A stretch of DNA of 64,000 bases from an uncultured Roseobacter sp. (lineage in GTDB: Bacteria > Pseudomonadota > Alphaproteobacteria > Rhodobacterales > Rhodobacteraceae), in contig CANMWT010000003.1 of assembly GCA_947501635.1 (NCBI GenBank), positions 186,001-250,000 of the forward strand, in the 5' to 3' direction. The translations under genes were made by a program, and so were the position numbers. The notes under the pieces are model-generated. The model did not search any database, was not told the origin of the DNA, and saw only the letters and a list, made by a program, of their open reading frames with translations. Numbering within the stretch: position 1 is the first letter of the stretch; the number at the start of each line of letters is the position of its first letter. Below are positions 7,180-15,409 of this stretch, one piece after another.

Positions 7180-9140
7180 GGCGCGTCCTCTTCTTTCAGC
7201 GTGATCAAGGGCGCACCAGCCAGAACCTGTGCGCCTTCGGTCGCCAAAACCTCGGCAATCTCCCCGTCGCGTGCTGCCAGCAGCGCGTGTTCCATCTTCA
7301 TCGCTTCTAGCACCGCAAGACGGTCCCCTTTGGCCACCTTCTGACCGGGCTTGGCAGCCAGCAGCTTGATGATCCCCGGCATGGGCGCGTCGATACGCGT
7401 GTCAACCGTGGTGCCCTGCGCGGTCTGAGCAAGGTCATCGACAATACCAAAGACCACGCCATAGTCGTCAAAAACCGTAACCTGACCGTCTTGGCAATGT
7501 GCCTTTGGCGCATGCACACCATCTATCCTCCAGACGCCGGCACGACGCTGTGCGACAACTTCGTGGTCACCCACCTGCCAGATTTGGGTGTCCGGCCCAT
7601 TGACCCGGACACTGGGTGCGAAGATGTCGCCCGCATGGGTCAGCCTCACCCGGTGGCACAAAGGCTGCCACAGCGAAAAGCCTGCGTCAGCGGCAGGCGC
7701 GTCCAACCCGCTCGTCACCATGGCAGCCCATACTATATGCCGTACCTGCACCGGTGGCGGACATGTCAGGCTGTCAAGATCGCGCGCAATCAAACCAGTA
7801 TCGAATACCCCTGCGCCAAAGCCCACATGCCGCGCCAAAGCACCCAGAAACGCCAGATTGGTCACCGTCCCTGCCACTTCGGTTTCGCCCAGCGCCTTGT
7901 CCAGTTTCTTCAAAGCGATGTCGCGGGTTTCCCCGTGCACAACGAGTTTGGCAATCATCGGATCATAGTAGGGTGAGATCTCGTCACCGGACTGAACACC
8001 GCTGTCGGCACGGACGTTGTCGGGAAACTTCAGATGACTTAACCGGCCCGTGGCCGGCAAAAAACCTGCCGGGACATCTTCGGCATAAAGCCTTGCCTCG
8101 AAGGCATGGCCCGAGATGTGCAGGTCTTCTTGGCGCAGCGGCAAAGGCGCGCCGGAGGCCACCTGCAACTGCCAAGCGACCAGATCAATACCTGTAATCG
8201 CTTCGGTTACGGGGTGTTCGACCTGCAGACGCGTGTTCATTTCCATGAAAAAGAACGCGTCTTCGCGTAGGCCGGACGCGCTGTCGACGATAAACTCCAC
8301 CGTTCCTGCACCGCTGTAACCGATCGCTTCTGCCGCACGCACCGCCGCCTGACCCATTGCGGCACGCATCTGCGGCGTCATGCCGGGTGCGGGCGCCTCT
8401 TCGATAACTTTTTGGTGCCGCCGCTGCAGCGAGCAGTCCCGCTCGAAAAGATGTATGGCGCTGTGGCCGTCGCCGAACACCTGCACTTCTATGTGTCGCG
8501 GCTGGTTCACGTATTTTTCCACCAGAACAACGCCATTGCCGAAAGCCTTCTTTGCTTCGGAGCGCGCCGCTTCGAGCGCTTGTGCGAAGTCCGTTGCAGC
8601 GTCCACGCGTCGCATGCCCTTGCCTCCGCCCCCGGCTACGGCCTTGATAAGCACCGGGTAGCCAATCTTTTCCGCTTCTGCAGCGAGGCGCGCCGCGTCC
8701 TGATCCGCGCCGTGATACCCGGGCACGACCGGCACGCCCGCCCGTTCCATCACCACTTTGGCGGCATCCTTCAGCCCCATGGCGCGAATGGCCTGTGCCG
8801 AAGGTCCTATAAATGTCAGCCCTGCAGCCTCGACACTTTCTACAAAATCAGGGTTCTCGCTCAGAAAACCATACCCGGGGTGGATCGCCTCCGCCCCGCT
8901 GTCCAGCGCCGCACGAACAATGACGTCCCCGCGCAAATAGCTCTCAGACGGCGCGGCGCCCCCGATGCGAATTGCGGCATTCGCCATTTTTACATGCCTG
9001 GCCGTCGCATCAGCATCAGAATATACAGCGACGCACTCCACCCCCATCGCCTGCGCGGTTTCAATGATACGGCAGGCGATCTCGCCCCGGTTGGCAATAA
9101 GAATTCGCCGAAACAGTGCCCCATTTGTCTGTACGGTCAT
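7176..9140 (-). CDS. liuD: 3-methylcrotonyl-CoA carboxylase alpha (biotin-carrying) subunit
   Basis: A 654-residue biotin-dependent carboxylase subunit. The biotin carboxylase part opens with FRRILIANRGEIACRII, has the ATP-grasp glycine loop KAVAGGGGKGMR and EMNTRLQVEHPVTE, and is followed by a linker domain. The C-terminal biotin carrier domain has EAMKMEH, with Lys615 as the biotinylation site. It carboxylates biotin, which the beta subunit uses to convert 3-methylcrotonyl-CoA into 3-methylglutaconyl-CoA. Propionyl- and geranyl-CoA carboxylases look similar; the neighbouring ivd and HMG-CoA lyase genes favour the leucine enzyme. A 130-base gap separates it from the beta subunit, with no gene seen in it. 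Confidence 0.94.
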   Translation of the reverse strand: MTVQTNGALFRRILIANRGEIACRIIETAQAMGVECVAVYSDADATARHVKMANAAIRIGGAAPSESYLRGDVIVRAALDSGAEAIHPGYGFLSENPDFVESVEAAGLTFIGPSAQAIRAMGLKDAAKVVMERAGVPVVPGYHGADQDAARLAAEAEKIGYPVLIKAVAGGGGKGMRRVDAATDFAQALEAARSEAKKAFGNGVVLVEKYVNQPRHIEVQVFGDGHSAIHLFERDCSLQRRHQKVIEEAPAPGMTPQMRAAMGQAAVRAAEAIGYSGAGTVEFIVDSASGLREDAFFFMEMNTRLQVEHPVTEAITGIDLVAWQLQVASGAPLPLRQEDLHISGHAFEARLYAEDVPAGFLPATGRLSHLKFPDNVRADSGVQSGDEISPYYDPMIAKLVVHGETRDIALKKLDKALGETEVAGTVTNLAFLGALARHVGFGAGVFDTGLIARDLDSLTCPPPVQVRHIVWAAMVTSGLDAPAADAGFSLWQPLCHRVRLTHAGDIFAPSVRVNGPDTQIWQVGDHEVVAQRRAGVWRIDGVHAPKAHCQDGQVTVFDDYGVVFGIVDDLAQTAQGTTVDTRIDAPMPGIIKLLAAKPGQKVAKGDRLAVLEAMKMEHALLAARDGEIAEVLATEGAQVLAGAPLITLKEEDAP

Positions 9141-9270
9141 TCGCTAAAGTCCTCTGAAACACCATTGATCTGAAAGCGTTTTCGCACCATTTGCAGCGGA
9201 ACTGCGGTCGCTTCAAACACGCGGGCACCGCTGTTGCAGTCAACGTTTTCTTGCGCGCGCACCATCAGCC

Positions 9271-10875
9271 TCACATCCGAAATACGCCATAGCGGGTCTC
9301 TTCAATCTGGGCATTGAGAGCCGCAGACAGCGACAGGCTCAACACATCCCTGCTTTTTCGGGGATCAATGATACCGTCATCCCAAAGGCGCGCAGAGGCG
9401 TAAAGTGGGTGACTTTGCTCTTCGAACATATCAAGTGTCGGCTGCTTGAAAGCTTCCTCTTCGGCCGCCGTCCAACTGCCACCGCCCCGTTCGATTGCTG
9501 CGCGCTTGACGGTCGCGAGCACACCAGCCGCCTGCGCCCCGCCCATGACAGAGATGCGACTGTTCGGCCAGGTCCACAAAAACCGCGGGCTGTACGCGCG
9601 CCCAGCCATGCCGTAGTTGCCCGCCCCAAAAGAGCCGCCTACCAGCATTGTGATTTTGGGCACATTCGCACATGCCACAGCCGTGACCATTTTTGCGCCA
9701 TGCCGGGCAATGCCTTCGTTCTCATACTGCCGGCCGACCATAAAACCCGTGATGTTTTGCAAAAACACCAGTGGTATCCGCCTTTGCGTACACAACTCGA
9801 TGAAATGCGCACCTTTCTGCGCCGCTTGCGAAAAAAGCACGCCATTGTTGGCGATGACCCCGACCGGACAGCCTTTGATATGGGCAAACCCTGTCACCAG
9901 CGTCTCGCCGAACCGAGCTTTGAACTCGTCAAACCGCGAGCCATCCACAAGCCGTGCGATGATCTCGCGGCTGTCGTAGGGCGTTCGCAAATCGGCTGGC
10001 ACCACGCCAAGAATTTCTTCGGGGTCATAGGCCGGCTCTTCGGGGGTTTCCCACGCCACGGTTGCCGGTTTTGACCGGTTCAGTCCACGCACCGCCCGAC
10101 GTGCCAGTGCCAGAGCATGGGTGTCATCCTCCGCCAGATAATCCGCAACGCCCGACAAGCGGGTATGCACATCTCCACCGCCCAGATCTTCGGCAGAAAC
10201 CACTTCTCCTGTCGCTGCCCTGACCAATGGCGGTCCGGCGAGAAAAATGGTCCCCTGCTCTTTGACAATAATTGTCACATCCGACATCGCGGGCACATAG
10301 GCACCCCCCGCAGTGCAAGACCCCATCACCACCGCGATCTGTGCAATACCGGCCGCGCTCATGCGGGCCTGATTGTAAAATATCCGGCCGAAGTGATCGC
10401 GGTCGGGGAAAACTTCGTCCTGGTTGGGCAGATTGGCCCCACCGCTATCGACCAGATAGACGCAAGGCAGATGGTTTTCGGCGGCAATTTCCTGCGCGCG
10501 CAGGTGTTTCTTGACGCTTAGCGGAAAATATGTGCCCCCTTTTACGGTGGAGTCATTGCACAGGATCATGACCTCCTGCCCCTCGACGCGGCCAATACCT
10601 GCAATCAGGCCGGCGGCAGGTGCGGCACCACCGTACATGCCATGCGCAGCGGTCGCGCCGATCTCAAGAAAGGGGCTGCCGGCATCCAAAAGACCCGCGA
10701 CACGATCTCGCGGCAGCATCTTGCCGCGCGCGATGTGACGGGCGCGGGCCGCTTCCCCACCGCCTTCAGCGGCGGCCTCGGCAACACGGGCAATGTCGTC
10801 CAACGCGGCAAGATGCGCCGCGCGATTAGCCTGATAGTTTTCGGAACCGGCCGCGATCTGCGATATCAGTTTCAT
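9271..10875 (-). CDS. liuB: 3-methylcrotonyl-CoA carboxylase beta (carboxyltransferase) subunit
   Basis: A 534-residue carboxyltransferase with the two crotonase-like halves of the family. It shows [68 protein letters not shown] and, in the second half, [20 protein letters not shown] and [26 protein letters not shown]. These match MCC beta closely. The start at 10875 has aaggag 7 bases upstream; an in-frame upstream extension to 11022 has no site and would run into the spacer. It follows a small membrane protein gene by 55 bases. Confidence 0.95.
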   Translation of the reverse strand: MKLISQIAAGSENYQANRAAHLAALDDIARVAEAAAEGGGEAARARHIARGKMLPRDRVAGLLDAGSPFLEIGATAAHGMYGGAAPAAGLIAGIGRVEGQEVMILCNDSTVKGGTYFPLSVKKHLRAQEIAAENHLPCVYLVDSGGANLPNQDEVFPDRDHFGRIFYNQARMSAAGIAQIAVVMGSCTAGGAYVPAMSDVTIIVKEQGTIFLAGPPLVRAATGEVVSAEDLGGGDVHTRLSGVADYLAEDDTHALALARRAVRGLNRSKPATVAWETPEEPAYDPEEILGVVPADLRTPYDSREIIARLVDGSRFDEFKARFGETLVTGFAHIKGCPVGVIANNGVLFSQAAQKGAHFIELCTQRRIPLVFLQNITGFMVGRQYENEGIARHGAKMVTAVACANVPKITMLVGGSFGAGNYGMAGRAYSPRFLWTWPNSRISVMGGAQAAGVLATVKRAAIERGGGSWTAAEEEAFKQPTLDMFEEQSHPLYASARLWDDGIIDPRKSRDVLSLSLSAALNAQIEETRYGVFRM

Positions 10876-10930
10876 GGCGCTTCTCCTTGCAGGGCGGATG
10901 TCCGGCATTGCCACTGGTCTGCTGTTGTTG

Positions 10931-11251
10931 TCATGTCCTGGGCTCCGACGGGGCTCTTTCGGGCAGGTTGACCTGAACCAGCTGGCCAAAACGATCAACC
11001 GGATAGTCATATCGTGTCCCATCCCCTGCGATACAGGTCACGATTATCCAAACGGATTCTATGGTCGCAGGCTGAGCAGAGCAGTCTGTCTGGCGCACAG
11101 GACCTGCGTGCTCTTCAAGGTAGCGGGCCGAATATGCCATGATCACATCTGTCTCCGTGAGAGTCGCCGCAATCCAGCCCAAACGAAAGGCCCAAAGGCC
11201 AATAGCAAGGACCAAGGCCGCGAGAGGAAGAAACCACAGCCAGCGTGGCAT
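10931..11251 (-). CDS. 106-residue single-pass membrane protein heading the MCC operon
   Basis: A protein of unknown function. I chose the ATG at 11251 ([10 protein letters not shown]). One N-terminal hydrophobic segment (about residues 3-27) is followed by a roughly 80-residue soluble domain with two cysteines (in RQTDCSAQ and VTCIAGDG), which could be periplasmic and disulfide-bonded. It is the first gene of the minus-strand unit that continues with MCC beta 55 bases downstream, and it is divergent from ompW across a 122-base region. It may be a conserved partner of the operon or an unrelated passenger; I recognise no family. Confidence 0.7.
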   Translation of the reverse strand: MPRWLWFLPLAALVLAIGLWAFRLGWIAATLTETDVIMAYSARYLEEHAGPVRQTDCSAQPATIESVWIIVTCIAGDGTRYDYPVDRFGQLVQVNLPERAPSEPRT

Positions 11252-11298
11252 TATATCGCGCTCATTTTTGCAACACTTGCGCCATACCGCGAAAGACA

Positions 11299-11312
11299 TT
11301 GATGCATGTCAA
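11299..11312. promoter_or_regulatory. FNR/FnrL-type box between ompW and the MCC operon
   Basis: TTGATGCATGTCAA matches the FNR dyad TTGAT-N4-ATCAA at all but one half-site base. Its centre is about 68 bases before the ompW ATG and 54 bases before the divergent membrane gene start, so it could serve either. OmpW expression is controlled by FNR-type regulators in other proteobacteria, which supports a role for ompW. Confidence 0.6.
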
Positions 11313-11373
11313 AGAATCTTTGTGTTATCGTGCCGACAAGGACCGTGCTATTTTTGAAAAGGCTGAAAACGAA

Positions 11374-11979
11374 ATGAAAACCACTGTGAAAGCCCTCCTG
11401 CTGACCAGCGCACTCGTCGTCGTATCGGGCCCTGTTTTTGCCCAGTCCAAAGGGGACTGGACCGTCGCTGTAGGTATCGGCAACGTCAACCCGAAATCCA
11501 ACAACGGTGATCTCGCAGGATTGGACTCCGATGTCGATGACAGCACCCGCCCGATTTTCACCGCTGAGTACTTTTTTGCGGACAACTTCGGCGTTGAGCT
11601 TCTGGTCTCCACACCTTTTGACCATGACATTTCGCTTGATGGGCTTGGCAATGTTGGCAGCACGCAGCATTTGCCTCCGACCATTTCTCTGAATTACCAC
11701 TTTCCGACGCAAAGCCAGTGGAAGCCTTATCTTGGCATGGGCCTGAACTACACCAACTTTTTCGAAGAGGAATCCTCTTTGGGCAAGTTGGAACTGGAAA
11801 GCTCTTTCGGATATGCGTTTCAAGCCGGTGTTGATTACATGCTCAACGACAAATCGGCCTTGCGGTTTACCGCGCGTTACATCGATATCGACAGCGACGT
11901 CTACCTGAACGAAGCTAAAATCGGCACCACCAATATCGACCCTGTCGTTTTGTCGGCGTCGTACGTATTCCAATTCTGA
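11374..11979 (+). CDS. ompW: OmpW-family outer membrane beta-barrel protein
   Basis: A 201-residue outer membrane protein. The Sec signal peptide MKTTVKALLLTSALVVVSGPVFA is followed by cleavage near FAQS. Alternating beta strands follow, including the OmpW segments PTISLNYHFPTQSQWKPYLGMGLNYTNFF and FGYAFQAGVDYML, and it ends in the outer-membrane sorting pattern SASYVFQF with a terminal Phe. OmpW barrels form narrow hydrophobic channels for small molecules. The start at 11374 is chosen because the signal peptide begins there; the frame extends upstream to 11245 without a signal. An FNR-type box lies about 62 bases upstream. The gene stands on the opposite strand in the middle of the leucine cluster. 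Confidence 0.92.
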   Translation: MKTTVKALLLTSALVVVSGPVFAQSKGDWTVAVGIGNVNPKSNNGDLAGLDSDVDDSTRPIFTAEYFFADNFGVELLVSTPFDHDISLDGLGNVGSTQHLPPTISLNYHFPTQSQWKPYLGMGLNYTNFFEEESSLGKLELESSFGYAFQAGVDYMLNDKSALRFTARYIDIDSDVYLNEAKIGTTNIDPVVLSASYVFQF

Positions 11980-12013
11980 TACGAAACAGCGATCCCGCTG
12001 TCTGATCAAATTA

Positions 12014-12042
12014 TCTGATCCGGTGCCTGTCATCGGATCAGA
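12014..12042. terminator. Hairpin between convergent ompW and ivd, overlapping the ivd stop
   Basis: A perfect 9-base-pair stem (TCTGATCCG at 12014-12022, CGGATCAGA at 12034-12042) with an 11-base loop sits in the short convergent gap. The ivd stop codon (12038-12040) lies inside the stem. Neither side has a strong T-run, so it may only stall or protect transcript ends rather than terminate fully. Confidence 0.5.
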
Positions 12043-13201
12043 CCATGGCCCCCATCATCTCGCGCCCCACCAGCATCCGGCGAATTTCCGAGGTCCCGGC
12101 CCCGATTTCCATCAGTTTGGCATCCCGAAACAACCGCGCCACCGGACTGTCATTCAAAAATCCGGCGCCGCCCATTGCTTGAACCGCCTGATGGGCCTGT
12201 CGCATCGCTTCTTCCGACGCGTAAAGGCAGCATGCCGCTGCGTCTTGTCGCGTCACGTCCCCTCGGTCGCAGGCTTTGGCTACTTCGTACAGGTAGGCCC
12301 GCGCCGAATTCATAGATGTATACATGTCAGCTATTTTACCCTGCATCAGCTGAAAACTCCCGATAGGTTTTCCGAATTGCTGACGTTCAGCCAGATAGGG
12401 CATTACTGTGTCGAGACAGGCCGCCATGATACCCGGTCCGATACCGGCAAGCACGACGCGTTCGAAATCAAGGCCCGACATCAAAACCGACACCCCGCGC
12501 CCCTCTTCTCCCAGAACGTTTTCAAACGGCACTTCGACATCTTCAAAAATCAGCTCGCCCGTGTTCGACCCGCGCATTCCCAGCTTGTCCAGATGTGGAC
12601 CCGCCGAAAAGCCCGCCATCTCTTTTTCAACGATAAAGGCCGTTATGCCTTTGGCGCCTGCATCGGGATCGGTCTTTGCATATGCCACAACGACCGACGC
12701 GTCGGGCCCATTGGTGATCCAGTATTTGCTGCCGTTCAAGCGATAGTGGTCGTTGCGTTTTTCCGCGCGCAGCTTCATTGAAACAACATCAGACCCCGCG
12801 CCGGCCTCGGACATAGCCAGCGCGCCGACATGGTCGCCTGAGACAAGGCCGGGCAAATACTTGCGTTTTTGCGCCTCTGTGCCGTTCAGCTTTATCTGAT
12901 TGACGCATAGGTTCGAGTGCGCACCATAAGACAGAGCCACCGACGGCGAAGCGCGTGCAATTTCTTCTACTGCCACAACATGGGCCAGATATGACATCCC
13001 AGCCCCGCCATACGCCTCTTCGACAGTAATGCCCAAAAGCCCCAGCGCGCCCATTTCCGTCCAAAGCTCGGACGGAAAGCAGTTTTGCAGGTCGATGTCT
13101 GCCGCTATGGGCACCAGTCGCTCCTGCGCCCAGCGATGCACCATCTCGCGCAAAGCATTGACATCCTCGCCCAGATCAAACCGCATCGTACCGTTAAACA
13201 T
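12038..13201 (-). CDS. ivd: Isovaleryl-CoA dehydrogenase
   Basis: A 387-residue FAD acyl-CoA dehydrogenase for the third step of leucine degradation, oxidising isovaleryl-CoA to 3-methylcrotonyl-CoA. FAD/substrate motifs are [13 protein letters not shown] (about 127-139) and [12 protein letters not shown]. Glu247 in [11 protein letters not shown] sits where isovaleryl-CoA dehydrogenases, unlike most relatives, have their catalytic base. The C-terminal signature [35 protein letters not shown] is intact. The start at 13201 has gggagg about 10 bases upstream and gives the usual family length. A 16-base perfect palindrome lies 37 bases upstream. The gene stands alone transcriptionally, since ompW separates it from the rest of the pathway. 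Confidence 0.95.
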   Translation of the reverse strand: MFNGTMRFDLGEDVNALREMVHRWAQERLVPIAADIDLQNCFPSELWTEMGALGLLGITVEEAYGGAGMSYLAHVVAVEEIARASPSVALSYGAHSNLCVNQIKLNGTEAQKRKYLPGLVSGDHVGALAMSEAGAGSDVVSMKLRAEKRNDHYRLNGSKYWITNGPDASVVVAYAKTDPDAGAKGITAFIVEKEMAGFSAGPHLDKLGMRGSNTGELIFEDVEVPFENVLGEEGRGVSVLMSGLDFERVVLAGIGPGIMAACLDTVMPYLAERQQFGKPIGSFQLMQGKIADMYTSMNSARAYLYEVAKACDRGDVTRQDAAACCLYASEEAMRQAHQAVQAMGGAGFLNDSPVARLFRDAKLMEIGAGTSEIRRMLVGREMMGAMV

Positions 13202-13237
13202 CGCGCCTGTGCCTCCCTTTGCGCCACAACGCATTTA

Positions 13238-13253
13238 ATGAACAAGCGTTCAT
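13238..13253. promoter_or_regulatory. Palindromic operator candidate upstream of ivd
   Basis: ATGAAC-AAGC-GTTCAT is a perfect 6+4+6 dyad, 37 bases before the ivd ATG. Its size suits a TetR- or MerR-type repressor, the classes known to control acyl-CoA and branched-chain amino acid catabolism, but no regulator gene is in the window. I did not see a second copy upstream of the MCC unit. Confidence 0.5.
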
Positions 13254-13312
13254 ATCCTAGCCAGCCACCTCGCGTCGGTCAAGCCGTGCGCGCCGACCAG
13301 TGACGCTTGCCC

Positions 13313-13352
13313 AAAAACAACAAAAGAACTTGCGCGCGGCTCAGCCGCGCGC
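13313..13352 (-). terminator. Intrinsic terminator of the DegT aminotransferase gene
   Basis: On the minus strand the 9-base-pair stem GCGCGCGGC-TGA-GCCGCGCGC (13352-13332) begins 9 bases after the aminotransferase stop. It is followed by aagttcttttgttgttttt, a broken T-rich tract. It isolates the gene from ivd transcription. Confidence 0.8.
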
Positions 13353-13361
13353 GCCGGTGGA

Positions 13362-14558
13362 TTACGCCGCCTTCTGAAATACCGCGCCGACCTCTGCGCG
13401 GATAATCCGCGCAATCTGATCGCAGTCCTCCAGCGAAAAGGTCAAGGGAACCCGCATATCGACGACACCGGCCAAAATCCTGTCCGTGGCGGGCATTGCC
13501 GCACTTGGGGCATAGCGCCAGCTGTCATAGCGGCTTGTAAAGGCAACCGGTTCCCGCGCGCCAAACCATTTAAGCTCCACGCCACGCGCGGCACAACGCG
13601 CGATCACGTCGCGCACCGCCTCTGCAGGCCAGTCGAGTAGCAGAAACTGGATCGAGGATCCGACAATCGTTTCTTCGTCCGGTCGTTCGACCAGCGAAAG
13701 ACCCGGCACATCCCGAAGCCCCGCTTCCAGCCGCGCATATCGCGCATTCCAGCGCGCGCATTGTGTTTCGAGATCCGCCACCTGTGGGCGCAGGATTGCT
13801 GCACGCAGATTGTCCATACGCCCCGAAATGTTGGGCGTTTCGTATCGGATATGCTCAAATGCTTCTTTTGGCGGCGCGGCAAGATGCCTTTCATACAGCA
13901 TATAGCTTCCCGACAGCATCACGGCACGGGCTGCAAGGTCGGTGTCATCGGTCACCAGAAAGCCGCCTTCACCGGAATTGACGTGTTTGTAAGTCTGGCA
14001 GGAGTAACACCCGACAGCCCCATAGCGCCCCGACGGCACCCCCTTCCAGGCGGCCCCCATCGTATGGGCGCAATCCTCAACCACGCGCACGCCCGCGTCA
14101 TCGCACAATGCCATCAAACGCTCCATATCGCACAGATGTCCGCGCATATGGCTGAGCAGAAGCACCCGCGCTTGCGACAGTTTTGTCGCGAGATCCTCCA
14201 GATCAATCGTCAGGCTTTCCGTCACCTCTACGTAAACAGGCACAGCACCCACAGCCGCGATCGCCCCCGGCACGGGTGCCAGCGTGAACGCATTGGACAA
14301 AACCTTGTCGCCAGGTTTGACACCAAGCGCTCGCAGCACCGTGGCCATGGCATAGCCGCCGGATGCAACTGCCAGACAGTAACGCGCACCAACCGATGCG
14401 GCGAATTCCTGTTCGAGCAGCGCGGTCTCGCTGATCTCGCCCGCTGTGGTATTGTACCTGTGCAAACGACCATGGCGCAGAACGGCCAAGGCCGCATCAA
14501 TGCCCGCATCAGGTATCGGTTCTTGTTGGGTAAAACTGCCTTTGAACACTTCCTGCAT
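13362..14558 (-). CDS. DegT/DnrJ/EryC1/StrS-family PLP aminotransferase
   Basis: A 398-residue PLP enzyme of the sugar-aminotransferase superfamily. It shows the N-terminal SGGYAMATVLRALGVKPGDKVLSNAFTLAPVPGAI, the cofactor aspartate in VVEDCAHTMGA (Asp162) and the Schiff-base lysine at Lys191 in CQTYKHVNSGEGGF. Members aminate keto-sugars or act in related amino transfers; here no sugar nucleotide genes are adjacent, so the substrate is unknown. The start at 14558 has gggagag about 6 bases upstream. It ends in a strong terminator and is preceded by a HAD phosphatase gene 50 bases upstream on the same strand, so the two may be co-expressed. Confidence 0.88.
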   Translation of the reverse strand: MQEVFKGSFTQQEPIPDAGIDAALAVLRHGRLHRYNTTAGEISETALLEQEFAASVGARYCLAVASGGYAMATVLRALGVKPGDKVLSNAFTLAPVPGAIAAVGAVPVYVEVTESLTIDLEDLATKLSQARVLLLSHMRGHLCDMERLMALCDDAGVRVVEDCAHTMGAAWKGVPSGRYGAVGCYSCQTYKHVNSGEGGFLVTDDTDLAARAVMLSGSYMLYERHLAAPPKEAFEHIRYETPNISGRMDNLRAAILRPQVADLETQCARWNARYARLEAGLRDVPGLSLVERPDEETIVGSSIQFLLLDWPAEAVRDVIARCAARGVELKWFGAREPVAFTSRYDSWRYAPSAAMPATDRILAGVVDMRVPLTFSLEDCDQIARIIRAEVGAVFQKAA

Positions 14559-14608
14559 GGCATCTCTCCCTTTCGCAATCAAAACAGTGGCCTTCGCGTG
14601 TCAGCCCG

Positions 14609-15274
14609 TCAAGCCAGCAAGTGGTCGGCCAGATCAGGCAGGGCGTCAAAATGGTCCAGCAGCGCTTCGGGCGCCAGTGCTGCCATATCGCCCCCCGCAG
14701 GCCCGAAGGTAACCAATACGCTGGGCACGCCCGCCGCGCGCGCCGTGTTCCTGTCCGTATCGGAATCGCCTACCAGAAGTGACCTTTCAGGCAGACCGCC
14801 TGCACGCCGTGCGGCCTCGAACAAGGGTGCCGGGTCCGGTTTGCGTACGGGCAGCGTATCGGCTCCAATCATCGAAGCAAATGCATCGCGCACGCCAAGG
14901 CGCCGCAACAGAGTCTCGGCCAGCGCTTCGGGTTTGTTGGTGCAAATACCCACGCCATAGCTGCGCTTTTTCAACTCTTCCACCGCATCCATCGCGCCCG
15001 GATACATATGAGTGTAGACATCAATCGCCCCGCCATACGCTTCAAGCAAGATAGGATAATAGCGGTCGATCACATCCGTCTCTGCAGACCGGCCCAACCG
15101 TGTCATACCAAGTGTCAGCATCGCCCGACCGCCACGCAGCGCAGTTGCCTGATCTGCCTCTGGGTCAAGCACATCGCCCGCACCCATGTCACGAAAGCAG
15201 ACATTCGCCGCTGCGATCAAATCACCGCTTGTGTCGGCCAATGTGCCATCCAGATCAAAAATCACCGTTTTCAT
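14609..15274 (-). CDS. gph: HAD-superfamily phosphatase, phosphoglycolate phosphatase-like
   Basis: A 221-residue HAD hydrolase. Motif I is FDLDGTLADTSGD (residues 5-17), motif II lies in GICTNKPEALA, the conserved lysine is in PVRKPDPAPLF, and motif IV is LLVGDSDTDRNTARAAG. Length and motifs fit phosphoglycolate phosphatase, which removes 2-phosphoglycolate made by DNA repair or Rubisco oxygenation, but other small phosphoesters are possible. The start at 15274 (MKTVIFDLDG) is chosen by homology; the ribosome binding site is weak. It is divergent from glmU with 135 bases between them. Confidence 0.85.
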   Translation of the reverse strand: MKTVIFDLDGTLADTSGDLIAAANVCFRDMGAGDVLDPEADQATALRGGRAMLTLGMTRLGRSAETDVIDRYYPILLEAYGGAIDVYTHMYPGAMDAVEELKKRSYGVGICTNKPEALAETLLRRLGVRDAFASMIGADTLPVRKPDPAPLFEAARRAGGLPERSLLVGDSDTDRNTARAAGVPSVLVTFGPAGGDMAALAPEALLDHFDALPDLADHLLA

Positions 15275-15409
15275 ACTGCCTGATATCCCGCCATACGCGC
15301 ATTTCCGCGCTCCTTTGTTGCAACTCGCAACCATCTTTGATGGCATGCGGCTTGCACACCACGTGTAAGCGGATAAACAGGCTCACAACAGAATACAAAG
15401 AGTTTTAAC

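Noticed and set aside
9141-9270. Possible small gene between the two MCC subunit genes
   Set aside because: Frames there lack a start signal and extend into the neighbouring gene as shadows.
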